Shown here piece after piece: positions 16,891 through 24,737 of a DNA stretch of 58,613 nt. Below the pieces are notes generated by a model. It saw nothing but the letters and a program-made list of their open reading frames with translations. It was not told the DNA's origin and searched no databases. How positions within the stretch are numbered: position 1 is the first letter of the stretch; the number at the start of each line of letters is the position of its first letter. Source of the DNA: Planctomycetota bacterium (GTDB lineage: Bacteria; Planctomycetota; Phycisphaerae; Phycisphaerales; SM1A02); the NCBI GenBank assembly GCA_003671075.1, contig QWPT01000017.1:1-58613 (forward strand), given 5' to 3'. The translations under genes and the position numbers were made by a program.

Positions 16891-17358
16891 ATGCCCAGTT
16901 TCTGGCTTCTCAAATGCGAGTCCGATGTCTACTCGATCCACGACCTTGCCCGCGATGGGCGGACGGGGTGGGATGGCGTCCGCAACTACCAGGTGCGAAA
17001 CTTCATGCGTGACGCAATGAAGCCTGGGGATTTCGGCATTTTCTATCGATCCAACGCCGAGCCGCCAGGAGCGGTGGGGGTGCTGAAGGTCGTGCGTGCT
17101 GGGGTCGCGGACCCCACGCAGTTCGACCCGAACAGCGATTACCACGACCCGAAGTCGGATCCGAAGGCGCCGACCTGGTTGATGTGCGAAGTGGAGTTCG
17201 TAGAGGCATTTCCCGAGGTTCTCCCGTTGGAGCGGATGCGCGGTGACCCCGGGCTTTCCGAAATGCTCATTCTTAAGCGCGGAAATCGGCTGTCGATCAC
17301 GCCGCTGACGGAATCGGAGTTTTCTCGGATCAGCGAGCTAGGCCGGGGCCAGGTCTAG
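16891..17358 (+). CDS. EVE-domain protein
   Basis: The protein of 155 residues is a complete EVE (PUA-like) domain: FWLLKCESDVYSIHDL at the N-terminus, then GVRNYQVRNFMRDAMKPGDFGIFYRSN, GAVGVLKVVRAGVADPTQFDP, and LSEMLILKRGNRLSITPL. This matches the family that includes human THYN1. EVE domains have an aromatic cage and are thought to bind modified bases in nucleic acids; in bacteria they are often found near restriction or other defence genes. Here it sits next to housekeeping genes, divergent from an exported protein, and no modified-DNA system is adjacent. The restriction-modification locus with two m5C methyltransferases is 37 kb away. Confidence 0.92.
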   Translation: MPSFWLLKCESDVYSIHDLARDGRTGWDGVRNYQVRNFMRDAMKPGDFGIFYRSNAEPPGAVGVLKVVRAGVADPTQFDPNSDYHDPKSDPKAPTWLMCEVEFVEAFPEVLPLERMRGDPGLSEMLILKRGNRLSITPLTESEFSRISELGRGQV

Positions 17359-17539
17359 CCGCGTCAGGTCCAGCCGCGCACGCCCACCGCCATCGCGTCC
17401 AAGCCGAAGCGTTAGAATGAATCGCGCTTTGAAACCCGCACAGACATGCGCCTAAGCAGGCCGCTCGGCGGCGGGCGGACCCTGAACAGGAAACGCGGGC
17501 GTTTGCGACGGCTCAAAATCAAAGGAAAGACGAATCATC

Positions 17540-18121
17540 ATGGGTGCAGGTCCTTTAGTCATTCTGATCGGTGCATGTGGTGGGCTCCTTCTTCTTGGTG
17601 TCATCGTCGCTTTGTGGGCGGTGGGGATCTACAACTCGCTCGCACGTGGGCGCGTCGGCGTGCGGGGTGCTTGGAGCGACATTGATGTGCAGCTCAAGCG
17701 CCGCCACGACCTGATTCCAAATCTCGTGGAGACCGTCAAGGGCTACGCGAAGCACGAACGCGAGACGCTCGAAGCGGTGATCGCTGCGCGCGCGCGTGCG
17801 GTGAGCGCGGGCTCGATCAGCGAGAAAGTTGCTGCGGAAGGCGGATTGACCCAGGCGCTCGGCAGGCTCATGGCCATTGCGGAGGCGTATCCCGACCTGA
17901 AGGCCAACACCAACTTCATGCAGTTGCAGGGAGAATTGGCTACGACAGAGAACATCATCAGCAACGCGCGCGGGGGATACAACGGCGCGGCTGGCGGCTA
18001 CAACCAGACGCTGGTGGTGTTTCCCACCAACATCGTCGCGGGCATGTTCGGCTTTAAGCAGGAGCCGTTCTTTGAGCTTGATAGCCCCGCGGAGCGGGTT
18101 GCGCCGCAGGTGAAGTTCTAG
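17540..18121 (+). CDS. LemA-family protein (first copy)
   Basis: The 193-residue protein has one N-terminal membrane segment (about residues 6-30), then the LemA signature YNSLARGRVGVRGAWSDIDVQLKRRHDLIPNLVETVKGYAKHE and the late YNQTLVVFPTNIVAGMFGFKQEPFFE. The family is a membrane-anchored helical bundle facing the outside of the inner membrane; its molecular role is not known. A good ribosome-binding site (AAAGGAAAG) lies 12 bases before the ATG. It is the first gene of a three-gene operon: a DUF3137-like protein starts 2 bases after its stop, and a second LemA gene follows. The two LemA proteins share the core but clearly differ, so the duplication is not recent. Confidence 0.93.
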   Translation: MGAGPLVILIGACGGLLLLGVIVALWAVGIYNSLARGRVGVRGAWSDIDVQLKRRHDLIPNLVETVKGYAKHERETLEAVIAARARAVSAGSISEKVAAEGGLTQALGRLMAIAEAYPDLKANTNFMQLQGELATTENIISNARGGYNGAAGGYNQTLVVFPTNIVAGMFGFKQEPFFELDSPAERVAPQVKF

Positions 18122-18123
18122 CG

Positions 18124-18900
18124 GTGACCACGGAGTTCAGTGGCATAACGGCGGTGCTCGCGCTGATCGGCGTGATCGCGTTCGTGATCCTCGTGGTCGT
18201 GGCAGTCGCGATCGGCGCACGCAAAGAGCGGGAGCGAACGGCGGCGTTGCGTGCGCGCGCGGCGGAGCTCGGTCTGCGATTCGTCGAACTTGACCCCGGG
18301 CTTGCTAAGAAAATGGCTCGATTTCCGCCGTTTTGCGTCGGTCATTCTCGACGGGGCATGAATCTCATCGAGGGGCAATTCGTCGCGGGTGGTCTTCGGA
18401 TGTCGTTAATTTTTGGCGACTACCAATACAAGGTGACCACTTCAAACGGGAAGTCGACGACGACAGCGACCTTCAACATGTCGTTCATATCCGTCGTTCC
18501 CGTGCTCGCCATCAACGAGGAACTGACGGTGCGCGAGGAAGGGTTCTTCGACAAGATCGGCCAGTTCATCGGTTTCGACGACATCGATTTCGAGTCGAGT
18601 GATTTTTCAAAACGGTTTCATGTGAAGTGTTCCGATCGGCGCTTTGCCTTCGATCTTTTCGATCCACGCATGATCGAATACTTCCTTGCCGCGCAGCCTC
18701 CGCGCATCCACGCCCGCGATGGGCGTTTGCTGTTTGATCGCGGAGTGCAACGATGGAAAATCGAGGAATTCACGGCGAACCTCGCGTGGATGGATGGTTT
18801 TTTCGCCCGAGTGCCGCGCCATGTACGCGCGGCCAGGCTTGCGCAGTCGGACCACGCGGCGGACCCAGTCCTTCATCCAACCAGCGGAGATTTGCAGTGA
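18124..18900 (+). CDS. DUF3137-like membrane protein
   Basis: A GTG at 18124 gives a 258-residue protein with one strong N-terminal membrane segment (ALIGVIAFVILVVVAVAIGA). The soluble part contains GLRFVELDPGLAKKM, a region with many strands, and DFESSDFSKRFHVKCSDRRFAFDLFDPRMIEYFL. The last block is the typical E-S-x-x-F-x-x-x-F-x-V-x-x-x-D pattern of DUF3137 and related LemA-neighbour proteins. Its function is unknown; families of this type are repeatedly found beside LemA. It ends by overlapping the start of the second LemA gene (GTGA), so it is translated together with it. Membership in DUF3137 proper was not checked. Confidence 0.75.
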   Translation: MTTEFSGITAVLALIGVIAFVILVVVAVAIGARKERERTAALRARAAELGLRFVELDPGLAKKMARFPPFCVGHSRRGMNLIEGQFVAGGLRMSLIFGDYQYKVTTSNGKSTTTATFNMSFISVVPVLAINEELTVREEGFFDKIGQFIGFDDIDFESSDFSKRFHVKCSDRRFAFDLFDPRMIEYFLAAQPPRIHARDGRLLFDRGVQRWKIEEFTANLAWMDGFFARVPRHVRAARLAQSDHAADPVLHPTSGDLQ

Positions 18901-19481
18901 ATGAGGCCATCCAAGGCGGCGCCGGTGTGGCTTGTTGCGTGATTGCCGTCATGGCGGCAATTCCGCTTCTCTGGCTCATCGCGACCTACAACCGCTTTGC
19001 GCGGCTCGGTCAGTTGGTCAAGGAGTCGTGGTCTGGTGTGGATGTCGAGTTGAAGCGCCGCCATTCGCTCGTGCCGAATCTCGTTGAAACGGTGAAGGGA
19101 TACGCCCAGCATGAGCGCGAGGCGCTTGAGATGGTCATCACGGCGCGCGCGAAGGCCATGGATGCGGGCGACATATTGCGCGAGCGCGTTGACGGCGAGG
19201 CAGATCTTGGACGGTCGCTCGGGCGATTGATCGCGGTTGCGGAGCGATATCCTCAGTTGAAGGCAGACCGCGGATTTCTCGAGTTGCAGCGCGAACTCTC
19301 GCTCACCGAGGATCGCATCGCCGCAAGTCGGCGCTTCTACAACGCGAATGTCCGCGAAGTCAACGCGTTGCGCATCGAGTTCCCATCGAACCTCGTCGCA
19401 GGTGTATTCGGCTTTGGTGAGGAACGCTTCTTCGAGCTCGAAGATGCGTCGGAGCGCGCTGCGCCGCAGGTGAAGATCTAG
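18897..19481 (+). CDS. LemA-family protein (second copy)
   Basis: A GTG overlapping the previous stop gives 194 residues. There is an N-terminal membrane segment (about 8-28), followed by YNRFARLGQLVKESWSGVDVELKRRHSLVPNLVETVKGYAQHE and EFPSNLVAGVFGFGEERFFELEDASERAAPQVKI. The last part is nearly the same as the end of the first copy (ERVAPQVKF). The upstream frame is open to 18753 but that stretch overlaps the DUF3137-like gene and is not coding. The three-gene arrangement LemA / DUF3137-like / LemA, with all genes touching, suggests a hetero-oligomeric membrane assembly. RuvB follows 15 bases downstream and may be in the same transcript. Confidence 0.92.
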   Translation: MNEAIQGGAGVACCVIAVMAAIPLLWLIATYNRFARLGQLVKESWSGVDVELKRRHSLVPNLVETVKGYAQHEREALEMVITARAKAMDAGDILRERVDGEADLGRSLGRLIAVAERYPQLKADRGFLELQRELSLTEDRIAASRRFYNANVREVNALRIEFPSNLVAGVFGFGEERFFELEDASERAAPQVKI

Positions 19482-19496
19482 CGCTATCCTGCGAGC

Positions 19497-20534
19497 ATGG
19501 CGAAGGAACGCATCGTGACGGCTGCTGCGCAGGAGCGCGAACGCGAGACGGATGTTGATCCGCAGACGGTCGAGATTCGTCCGCGGACGCTGCGCGAGTA
19601 TGTTGGGCAGCGTGACCTCGTCGAGCGGCTCTCCATCGCACTTGACGCCGCGAAGCTTCGCAAAGATCCGATGGAGCATGTCCTTCTGCACGGGCCGCCC
19701 GGGCTAGGGAAGACCACGATTGCCCATGTAATCGCCACGGAAATGGGTACGCGCGCGCATGTGACCAGTGGTCCCGCGCTGACCAAGGCCGGCGACCTCG
19801 TTGGCACGCTCACGAAACTCGAGGAGGGCGATGTCCTGTTTATCGATGAGATTCACCGATTGCCCGCCGCAGTCGAGGAGTTCATCTATCCCGCGATGGA
19901 GGATCGCCGCATCGACTTCACGCTTGATAGCGGGATGCATGCGCGTGTGGTGACGATTCAGTTGAAGCCGTTCACTCTCATCGGCGCGACGACGCGTGCG
20001 GGCATGCTCACGCAGGCGTTGCGTAGTCGCTTTGGAATCACGCATCATTTGGAGTTCTACGGCCACGAGGACCTCGTACGGATTTTGGTTCGCGCCGCGG
20101 GGATTCTCGGTGTTCGCGACATCGATGCGGAAGCGTTTGACGCAATTGCCTCGCGCAGCCGAGGGACGCCGCGCATTGCGTTGCGGCTGCTGCGGCGCGT
20201 GCGCGATTTCGCGGAGGTGAGGGCTGGCGGTCGCGCCGATCGTGCCGCGGTCGATGGCGCATTGCGCCTCGAGGGTGTGGACGACCGCGGACTTGATGAA
20301 CTTGACCGCAAGTACATGCGCGCGATCGCATCGGTTTACGGCGGCGGTCCGGTCGGCCTTGAGGCGATCGCCGCGACCATTGGCGAGGATTCCGAGACGC
20401 TTGAGGACCTTTGCGAGCCGTTCCTGTTGCAGATCGGCTTCCTGGCGCGCACGCGTCAGGGTCGGCGGCTGACGAAGCTCGGAGCGGACGCGATCGGATT
20501 TGCGTTGCCGGCGGCGGGCCAGTTGTTCGAGTGA
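19497..20534 (+). CDS. ruvB: Holliday junction branch-migration helicase RuvB
   Basis: The protein of 345 residues has all RuvB features: the N-terminal LREYVGQRDLVERLSIAL, Walker A GPPGLGKTTIAHVIA at about residue 65, Walker B in DVLFIDEIHRLP, sensor 1 IGATTRAGMLTQALRSRFGI, and the C-terminal winged-helix domain with RKYMRAIASVYGGGPVGLEAIAATIGED and GFLARTRQGR. RuvB hexamers drive branch migration with RuvA and RuvC in recombination repair. Length is normal. Neither ruvA nor ruvC is nearby, which is usual in many phyla. It lies 15 bases after the LemA operon and converges with the Alg13-like gene, 14 bases apart. Confidence 0.97.
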   Translation: MAKERIVTAAAQERERETDVDPQTVEIRPRTLREYVGQRDLVERLSIALDAAKLRKDPMEHVLLHGPPGLGKTTIAHVIATEMGTRAHVTSGPALTKAGDLVGTLTKLEEGDVLFIDEIHRLPAAVEEFIYPAMEDRRIDFTLDSGMHARVVTIQLKPFTLIGATTRAGMLTQALRSRFGITHHLEFYGHEDLVRILVRAAGILGVRDIDAEAFDAIASRSRGTPRIALRLLRRVRDFAEVRAGGRADRAAVDGALRLEGVDDRGLDELDRKYMRAIASVYGGGPVGLEAIAATIGEDSETLEDLCEPFLLQIGFLARTRQGRRLTKLGADAIGFALPAAGQLFE

Positions 20535-20548
20535 CTTGCGGGCGACGC

Positions 20549-21031
20549 TTACGCCGTTTCAGTTACGAACCCGCGAAGCGCGGCCAGAAGTGTCGCGTCG
20601 GCGTGTGCGGCGATGGCTTCGCCGCCAGCGAGAGCATCTGCTGCGTCGAGGAGCGCGGGTAGCTCCTTTTCATCCCATGCGACGAAGACACCAGCGCGGT
20701 GCTGAAAGCGGCGGGCGGTGGCGAACTGATGATCGTTGCGCGTTTCGTGCAGTTTGGAGCTGCGGGGGACGACGATGATGGGCTTTCCGCGGAGCAGGCA
20801 CTCGATAATCGTGCCTGTCCCAACATGCGCGACGACGAGGGACGCTCGGTCAAACTGCCCGCGGATCTCGGTGCCAGAAAGGACAGGCATGTTTGCGAAG
20901 CCCGCAAGATCGAGTTTGGTGGCACCGGTCTGGAAAAACAAATCCGTCCGACCGCGCGCGTGCGCCCATTCGGCCACGGCCGCCGTCATGCGGTCGAACG
21001 GAAGCTGCGATCCAACGGTGACGAAGATCAA
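20549..21031 (-). CDS. Alg13/PssE-type glycosyltransferase subunit (UDP-sugar binding half)
   Basis: The 160-residue protein begins MIFVTVGSQLPFDRMTAAVAEWA, the hallmark of GT28 C-terminal domain proteins such as Alg13, PssE and EpsF. It then has VAHVGTGTIIECLLRGKPIIVVPR, the nucleotide-sugar-binding G-x-G-T-I-x-E loop and P-x-I-V-V-P-R strand. In the bipartite enzymes this subunit carries the sugar-nucleotide site and is recruited to the membrane by an Alg14-like partner. The partner gene is immediately upstream and overlaps by four bases. The reaction would add a sugar to a lipid-linked precursor during envelope polysaccharide synthesis. The acceptor and sugar are unknown. Confidence 0.88.
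   Translation of the reverse strand: MIFVTVGSQLPFDRMTAAVAEWAHARGRTDLFFQTGATKLDLAGFANMPVLSGTEIRGQFDRASLVVAHVGTGTIIECLLRGKPIIVVPRSSKLHETRNDHQFATARRFQHRAGVFVAWDEKELPALLDAADALAGGEAIAAHADATLLAALRGFVTETA
20811..20892. repeat. GGACAGGCATG motif inside the alg13-like gene, with a near-match inverted partner
   Basis: The exact motif GGACAGGCATGT lies at 20881-20892. A near match in the opposite direction, GTGCCTGTCC, lies at 20811-20820, so the two face each other about 60 bases apart. Both are inside coding sequence, where the first reads as Asn-Met-Pro-Val-Leu-Ser on the minus strand. Confidence 0.5.
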
Positions 21032-21516
21032 ACGACGCTTCCTGTGTAGTAAACGGCGCCAGACTTGCGCTGCGCTGGCGTGGCTGGAAGTGGCTCGCCC
21101 AACTCAGGCCATTGCGTGAGAGTCAAGGTGGCGAGGCGTGAAGCTTTTTGGCCAGACAACGACAATTCCTCGGCGTTGGCCACGGAATCGAGCCACACAG
21201 TGCGCGCGCCCACAAAGCGTGCCAGCGAAATCGCGAAGAATCCAGGGGCCGCGCCGGTGGAAACGACGACATCCGGCCGCACTCGAACAAGGACCATCGC
21301 CACGCGCAGCGCGCTCCAGAGCAGACGCAGCCTGTCCCAACGGCTCGCGTCGGGAACGAGTTCAAAGCGGTCGGGCTTCACTTCGGAGCGCATCTCGGGC
21401 AGAACGGAGCACCAAACTCGCTCGAACGGTTCGAACGCTGGGGCGAGTCTGCGTAGTTCTGTCCAGTGTCCGCCAGACGAGCTCACGAGAAGCACGCGTT
21501 TCCTACGCGCGCTCAC
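21028..21516 (-). CDS. Alg14/PssD-type glycosyltransferase subunit (membrane-anchor half)
   Basis: The 162-residue protein begins RKRVLLVSSSGGHWTELRRLAPAF, the Alg14/PssD N-terminal motif (S-S-G-G-H). It has a hydrophobic stretch LLWSALRVAMVLVRVRPDVVVSTGAAPGFFAISLA, and late LDSVANAEELSLSGQKASRLATLTLTQWPEL, all as in the membrane-associated acceptor-binding half of bipartite glycosyltransferases. It overlaps the LptD-like gene upstream by four bases and its Alg13-like partner downstream by four bases. This coupling of the two halves to an outer-membrane transport gene implies a shared role in making or placing an outer-leaflet glycolipid. Confidence 0.88.
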   Translation of the reverse strand: MSARRKRVLLVSSSGGHWTELRRLAPAFEPFERVWCSVLPEMRSEVKPDRFELVPDASRWDRLRLLWSALRVAMVLVRVRPDVVVSTGAAPGFFAISLARFVGARTVWLDSVANAEELSLSGQKASRLATLTLTQWPELGEPLPATPAQRKSGAVYYTGSVV

Positions 21517-24500
21517 CGAGTGCTCCCGCCTGATGGGTTGTACGCGCCGAACGCGCCCGCGCCGCTGCGCGAACCGGCGGGAATCGACAACGAGAGTCCG
21601 AGCACAGTCTCTTCTTTAATAAGGTCGTATCTTGCATCGGCGTTGAAATCAAAGTCGGGAAATCCGCGCGTGACCGAGCCTGATACTGCGCGGAATTCGC
21701 CTGCCTCAAGGTCATACTGTGGGCTGAGGGCCAACAAATAGCGCTTGCCGATGCGATAGAGAACGCCTGCTTGAAGCAGTTCGGAAGTGGTGGGGGCGAT
21801 GTAGCGGTACTCGAGGTATGTGCTGACGACCGGACTGTGGCGCATCTCCACGCCGAGCGATCCGCGCGCGAGATTCTTGAAGACCCCGTCGCCATTGGTC
21901 ACAAAATCGCGGTCTTCAAAGAGGTAATTCATCGTTCCGCCAAGCGTGAGCGAGTCGGAGATTTGCCAACTCGACGAACCGTAGGCGTGACTGCCCCACT
22001 GCGAAAGCTCGGGGCGGAAGGAGTAGAACGCGGGGATCGGCGACTGGGCCCATCTCAGGCTTGCGAACGGATTCAGCGGATCCACCGCCGTCGGCGTGAA
22101 GTCGGAACTTCCGTCGTTCAACACCAGGCCGATGTCGAGTTTGAGCCAGTCAACCGATTGCCACGAACCAGCACCGCCGCGCTGGGTCTGCAATGTTTGG
22201 CGCACGCCGAAATTCGCGGCAGATCCCGCGGAAGTGCCTTCGATTTCCTGGTCGTACACAGGCAGCGCACCAGCATCGTTTGAATCCCAGCCGCTCCAAA
22301 GGGTTCCGTATGGCTCGACGATGTGGCGCATGCGGCTGATGTCCAACAACCGGCTCTGCACCGTGTCGTCGACATGGACGAATCGCATCGAGCCACGCAC
22401 GCCACCACCAGCCTGCAGTCGCAGCGTTTCGACATCGGTGGTGTAGGCCGTGAGTTCGTCGCTGAGATAGCCGGTCGCCTCGCCGTTGACGAAGGGTGTC
22501 ACCGTCACCCAGTCGTTTGCCAATGGAACGCTGAGTTCGTGGCGCGTATCGAGTCGGCCGATGGTTCCTTCGGTGTATCCCGCGGATTCGTAGGCGGAAC
22601 TGATCGAATCATTGCTGGCGATTGCGCCGCCCCAAGCGCCTGTGGGAACTCCGAGCGAAGCAGGCGTACCGGAGGTGGGCTTCAGTGCCATCGCAGTAGC
22701 CGACCACTGTTGCGTCCAAGTCACGCCTTCGAGTGGCTCGTCGCCGTAGCGGTGGTAGGAAAATTCTGGAAGCTTGTCGACGGTGTAACTGCGGCTTGCC
22801 AGGAGATACGAGTTCGAGATGAAGTCGTTGAGGTCGTGCTTCATCAGCAGCGAGAGCGATGTGTTGTCGCTGGTGCGATTGAGTTCGGTACTCGTCTCGT
22901 ACTCGCGACGCGTGTCGAAGTCGTTTTCGCGCCAAGCCGAGACAAAGGTCTCGTCGGAGATGTAAGAGAATTGCGAGCGCAGCATGAGTGTTGGGTCGAG
23001 CGCGGTCTGCCATGCCGCGTCGATGATTCCTCGTGCGCCAGCGTCGATGGGCACGAGTTGGCCTGCACTGGTGCGGTCGTTTCCGCCGGTGTCGTAGAGC
23101 CCGTAGAGGTCGATGGCGCCCTTGCCAAACTCGCTTGAAAGGCTGAATTTTGTGCCGACGGCGGCACCACGCTCGCTAAATCCGTCGACGCGCAACTCGC
23201 TGTCGACGCCGGGTGTTGGTGCCTGTCCCAGAAGAGCCGCGAGATCCCAGGTGCTACTGAATTCGACGCCGCGGTCTTCCTCGTATCCCATCTCGATGGA
23301 ACGCATGGGGATGCGGTCGACATTGCCCTCGTATCCCGGCAGCGGCAAGATGCGCACTCCGCCAGCCTCGATCCCGGCGCCACGCGCGTCAACCACAATC
23401 TCGCCACCGACTTCGGGTGGTTCGCGCGAAATCGTGACGCGATCGACGCCGATGGCGAGGTGGGGCGTGAAGAACTCGCTCGTCGAAACGGTCGCGCGCT
23501 CGGCGGTCCACTGCTCAGCGGCGACTTGGCGCATTTCCGCGGCACGCATGTAGATCGGAAGATCGCGGTGCTTTCGGTCGTAGGTGCGCAAGACGGCGTC
23601 GACGATCGCGGCGCGATTGGCCTTGAGGTCGTAGTAGATTTGCGCACCGCGAAGCGCGTACTGACCATCACTCGCCTGCACAGCGCCTTCGAGGTAGAGG
23701 CCTTCGATAGTAGAGGCATCGAGCGACTTTCCGCCTTCGCGCAAGGCAGTGAGTGCGCCGGGCAGGAGAAAGATCACACCGCGTTCGGCCGAGAGTTGCA
23801 GCGAGCGTTCTTGGATGGTCTCGATGGAGCGGTACTCGATTTGCACCATGCCTTGAACGGAGATGCGATTTGATTTTTCGTCGATCAGAATGTTGTCGGC
23901 GGAGAATGAGACGGTGCCGTGCGGCTCGAAAATGGGCAGTGACTTTGCGGTTGCGACACCGATTTCAGTCGGAAGCTGTGGCGGTTTTTCCGCGAAGATT
24001 GCAGCCACGCTGCCGCCAGGAAGCAGCGGTGGTTCGGCGGCGGTGGTCGGCGATTGAAGGATCGGTGCGGTTGAGATTCGCTGCGTTCCCGCGAGGATGC
24101 GCGCGGTCAGTCCGCGAAGGTAGCGGGCGAGCGCGGCCTCGCCCTCGCGAAGAAGTTCGCGGCGCGATTTTGCTGCGGTGGCCTCGTCTCCCGCGCGACG
24201 GCGGTCGACCGAGGTCCGCGCTTCGTCGGGCGTGCCGTCTTCGGTGATGACGAGAGAGAGCTCGGTCGCACCCATCGTGGTCGCGGTAACGAGCAGTTCT
24301 TTGCCACTGGCGCCTAAGCCGGCACGACGCGTCGGCTCATCGGCGTGGTCGAACCAGATGGCGATCTGCGTGGCCGCTTCGCCGCCGAGCGGAAGGCGGT
24401 TGACCCAAACGATCGCGCGCTTGGCGCTGAAGGTGTAGCCGCCGACGGTGGCGCGCACATCTCCCTCGAGGAAAAGCCGCTGCGTGTCATCGGTCTTCCA

Positions 24501-24683
24501 GGTCCAGCCTCGGGTGGCGGAGAATTTGCAGGTTCCGGCGATCGGCTGGGTCGGTAGGACGAATCCGCCCAGAGAGGCGCCGTCGATCGGTTTCATTTTG
24601 GTTGCGACTTGCCCGAGTGCGGTTGGCGCGGCGGCAATTACTGACACCATCGAAACCGCGGCGAGGGAACTCAGGCGGCGCAT
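21513..24683 (-). CDS. LptD/OstA-like outer-membrane protein
   Basis: Starting at the ATG at 24683 (a GTG at 24701 is an alternative) the protein has 1056 residues and a signal peptide (SSLAAVSMVSVIAAAPTALGQ). The N-terminal half has two OstA/LptA-like strand segments, TQRLFLEGDVRATVGGYTFSAKRA and IEGLYLEGAVQASDGQYALRGAQIYYD, as in the periplasmic jellyroll of LptD. The C-terminal half is rich in alternating aromatic and polar residues typical of a beta barrel, with RMRHIVEPYGTLWSGWD, a common LptD element. LptD places lipopolysaccharide in the outer leaflet. The presence of such a gene supports a true outer membrane. The conserved disulphide cysteines of enterobacterial LptD are not present (only one Cys, in the N-terminal part, was noticed). 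The protein is longer than the usual 780-850 residues. Confidence 0.8.
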   Translation of the reverse strand: MRRLSSLAAVSMVSVIAAAPTALGQVATKMKPIDGASLGGFVLPTQPIAGTCKFSATRGWTWKTDDTQRLFLEGDVRATVGGYTFSAKRAIVWVNRLPLGGEAATQIAIWFDHADEPTRRAGLGASGKELLVTATTMGATELSLVITEDGTPDEARTSVDRRRAGDEATAAKSRRELLREGEAALARYLRGLTARILAGTQRISTAPILQSPTTAAEPPLLPGGSVAAIFAEKPPQLPTEIGVATAKSLPIFEPHGTVSFSADNILIDEKSNRISVQGMVQIEYRSIETIQERSLQLSAERGVIFLLPGALTALREGGKSLDASTIEGLYLEGAVQASDGQYALRGAQIYYDLKANRAAIVDAVLRTYDRKHRDLPIYMRAAEMRQVAAEQWTAERATVSTSEFFTPHLAIGVDRVTISREPPEVGGEIVVDARGAGIEAGGVRILPLPGYEGNVDRIPMRSIEMGYEEDRGVEFSSTWDLAALLGQAPTPGVDSELRVDGFSERGAAVGTKFSLSSEFGKGAIDLYGLYDTGGNDRTSAGQLVPIDAGARGIIDAAWQTALDPTLMLRSQFSYISDETFVSAWRENDFDTRREYETSTELNRTSDNTSLSLLMKHDLNDFISNSYLLASRSYTVDKLPEFSYHRYGDEPLEGVTWTQQWSATAMALKPTSGTPASLGVPTGAWGGAIASNDSISSAYESAGYTEGTIGRLDTRHELSVPLANDWVTVTPFVNGEATGYLSDELTAYTTDVETLRLQAGGGVRGSMRFVHVDDTVQSRLLDISRMRHIVEPYGTLWSGWDSNDAGALPVYDQEIEGTSAGSAANFGVRQTLQTQRGGAGSWQSVDWLKLDIGLVLNDGSSDFTPTAVDPLNPFASLRWAQSPIPAFYSFRPELSQWGSHAYGSSSWQISDSLTLGGTMNYLFEDRDFVTNGDGVFKNLARGSLGVEMRHSPVVSTYLEYRYIAPTTSELLQAGVLYRIGKRYLLALSPQYDLEAGEFRAVSGSVTRGFPDFDFNADARYDLIKEETVLGLSLSIPAGSRSGAGAFGAYNPSGGSTR

Positions 24684-24737
24684 GAATCTTGGGTCGGGCA
24701 CGGGCGCAGAATAGCGGCGCGGGTGCGGAGCGGGCGA

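Noticed and set aside
17446-17685. Open frame before and across the first LemA start
   Set aside because: It overlaps LemA out of frame and is a stretch of Arg/Gly; the region is a leader with a ribosome-binding site.
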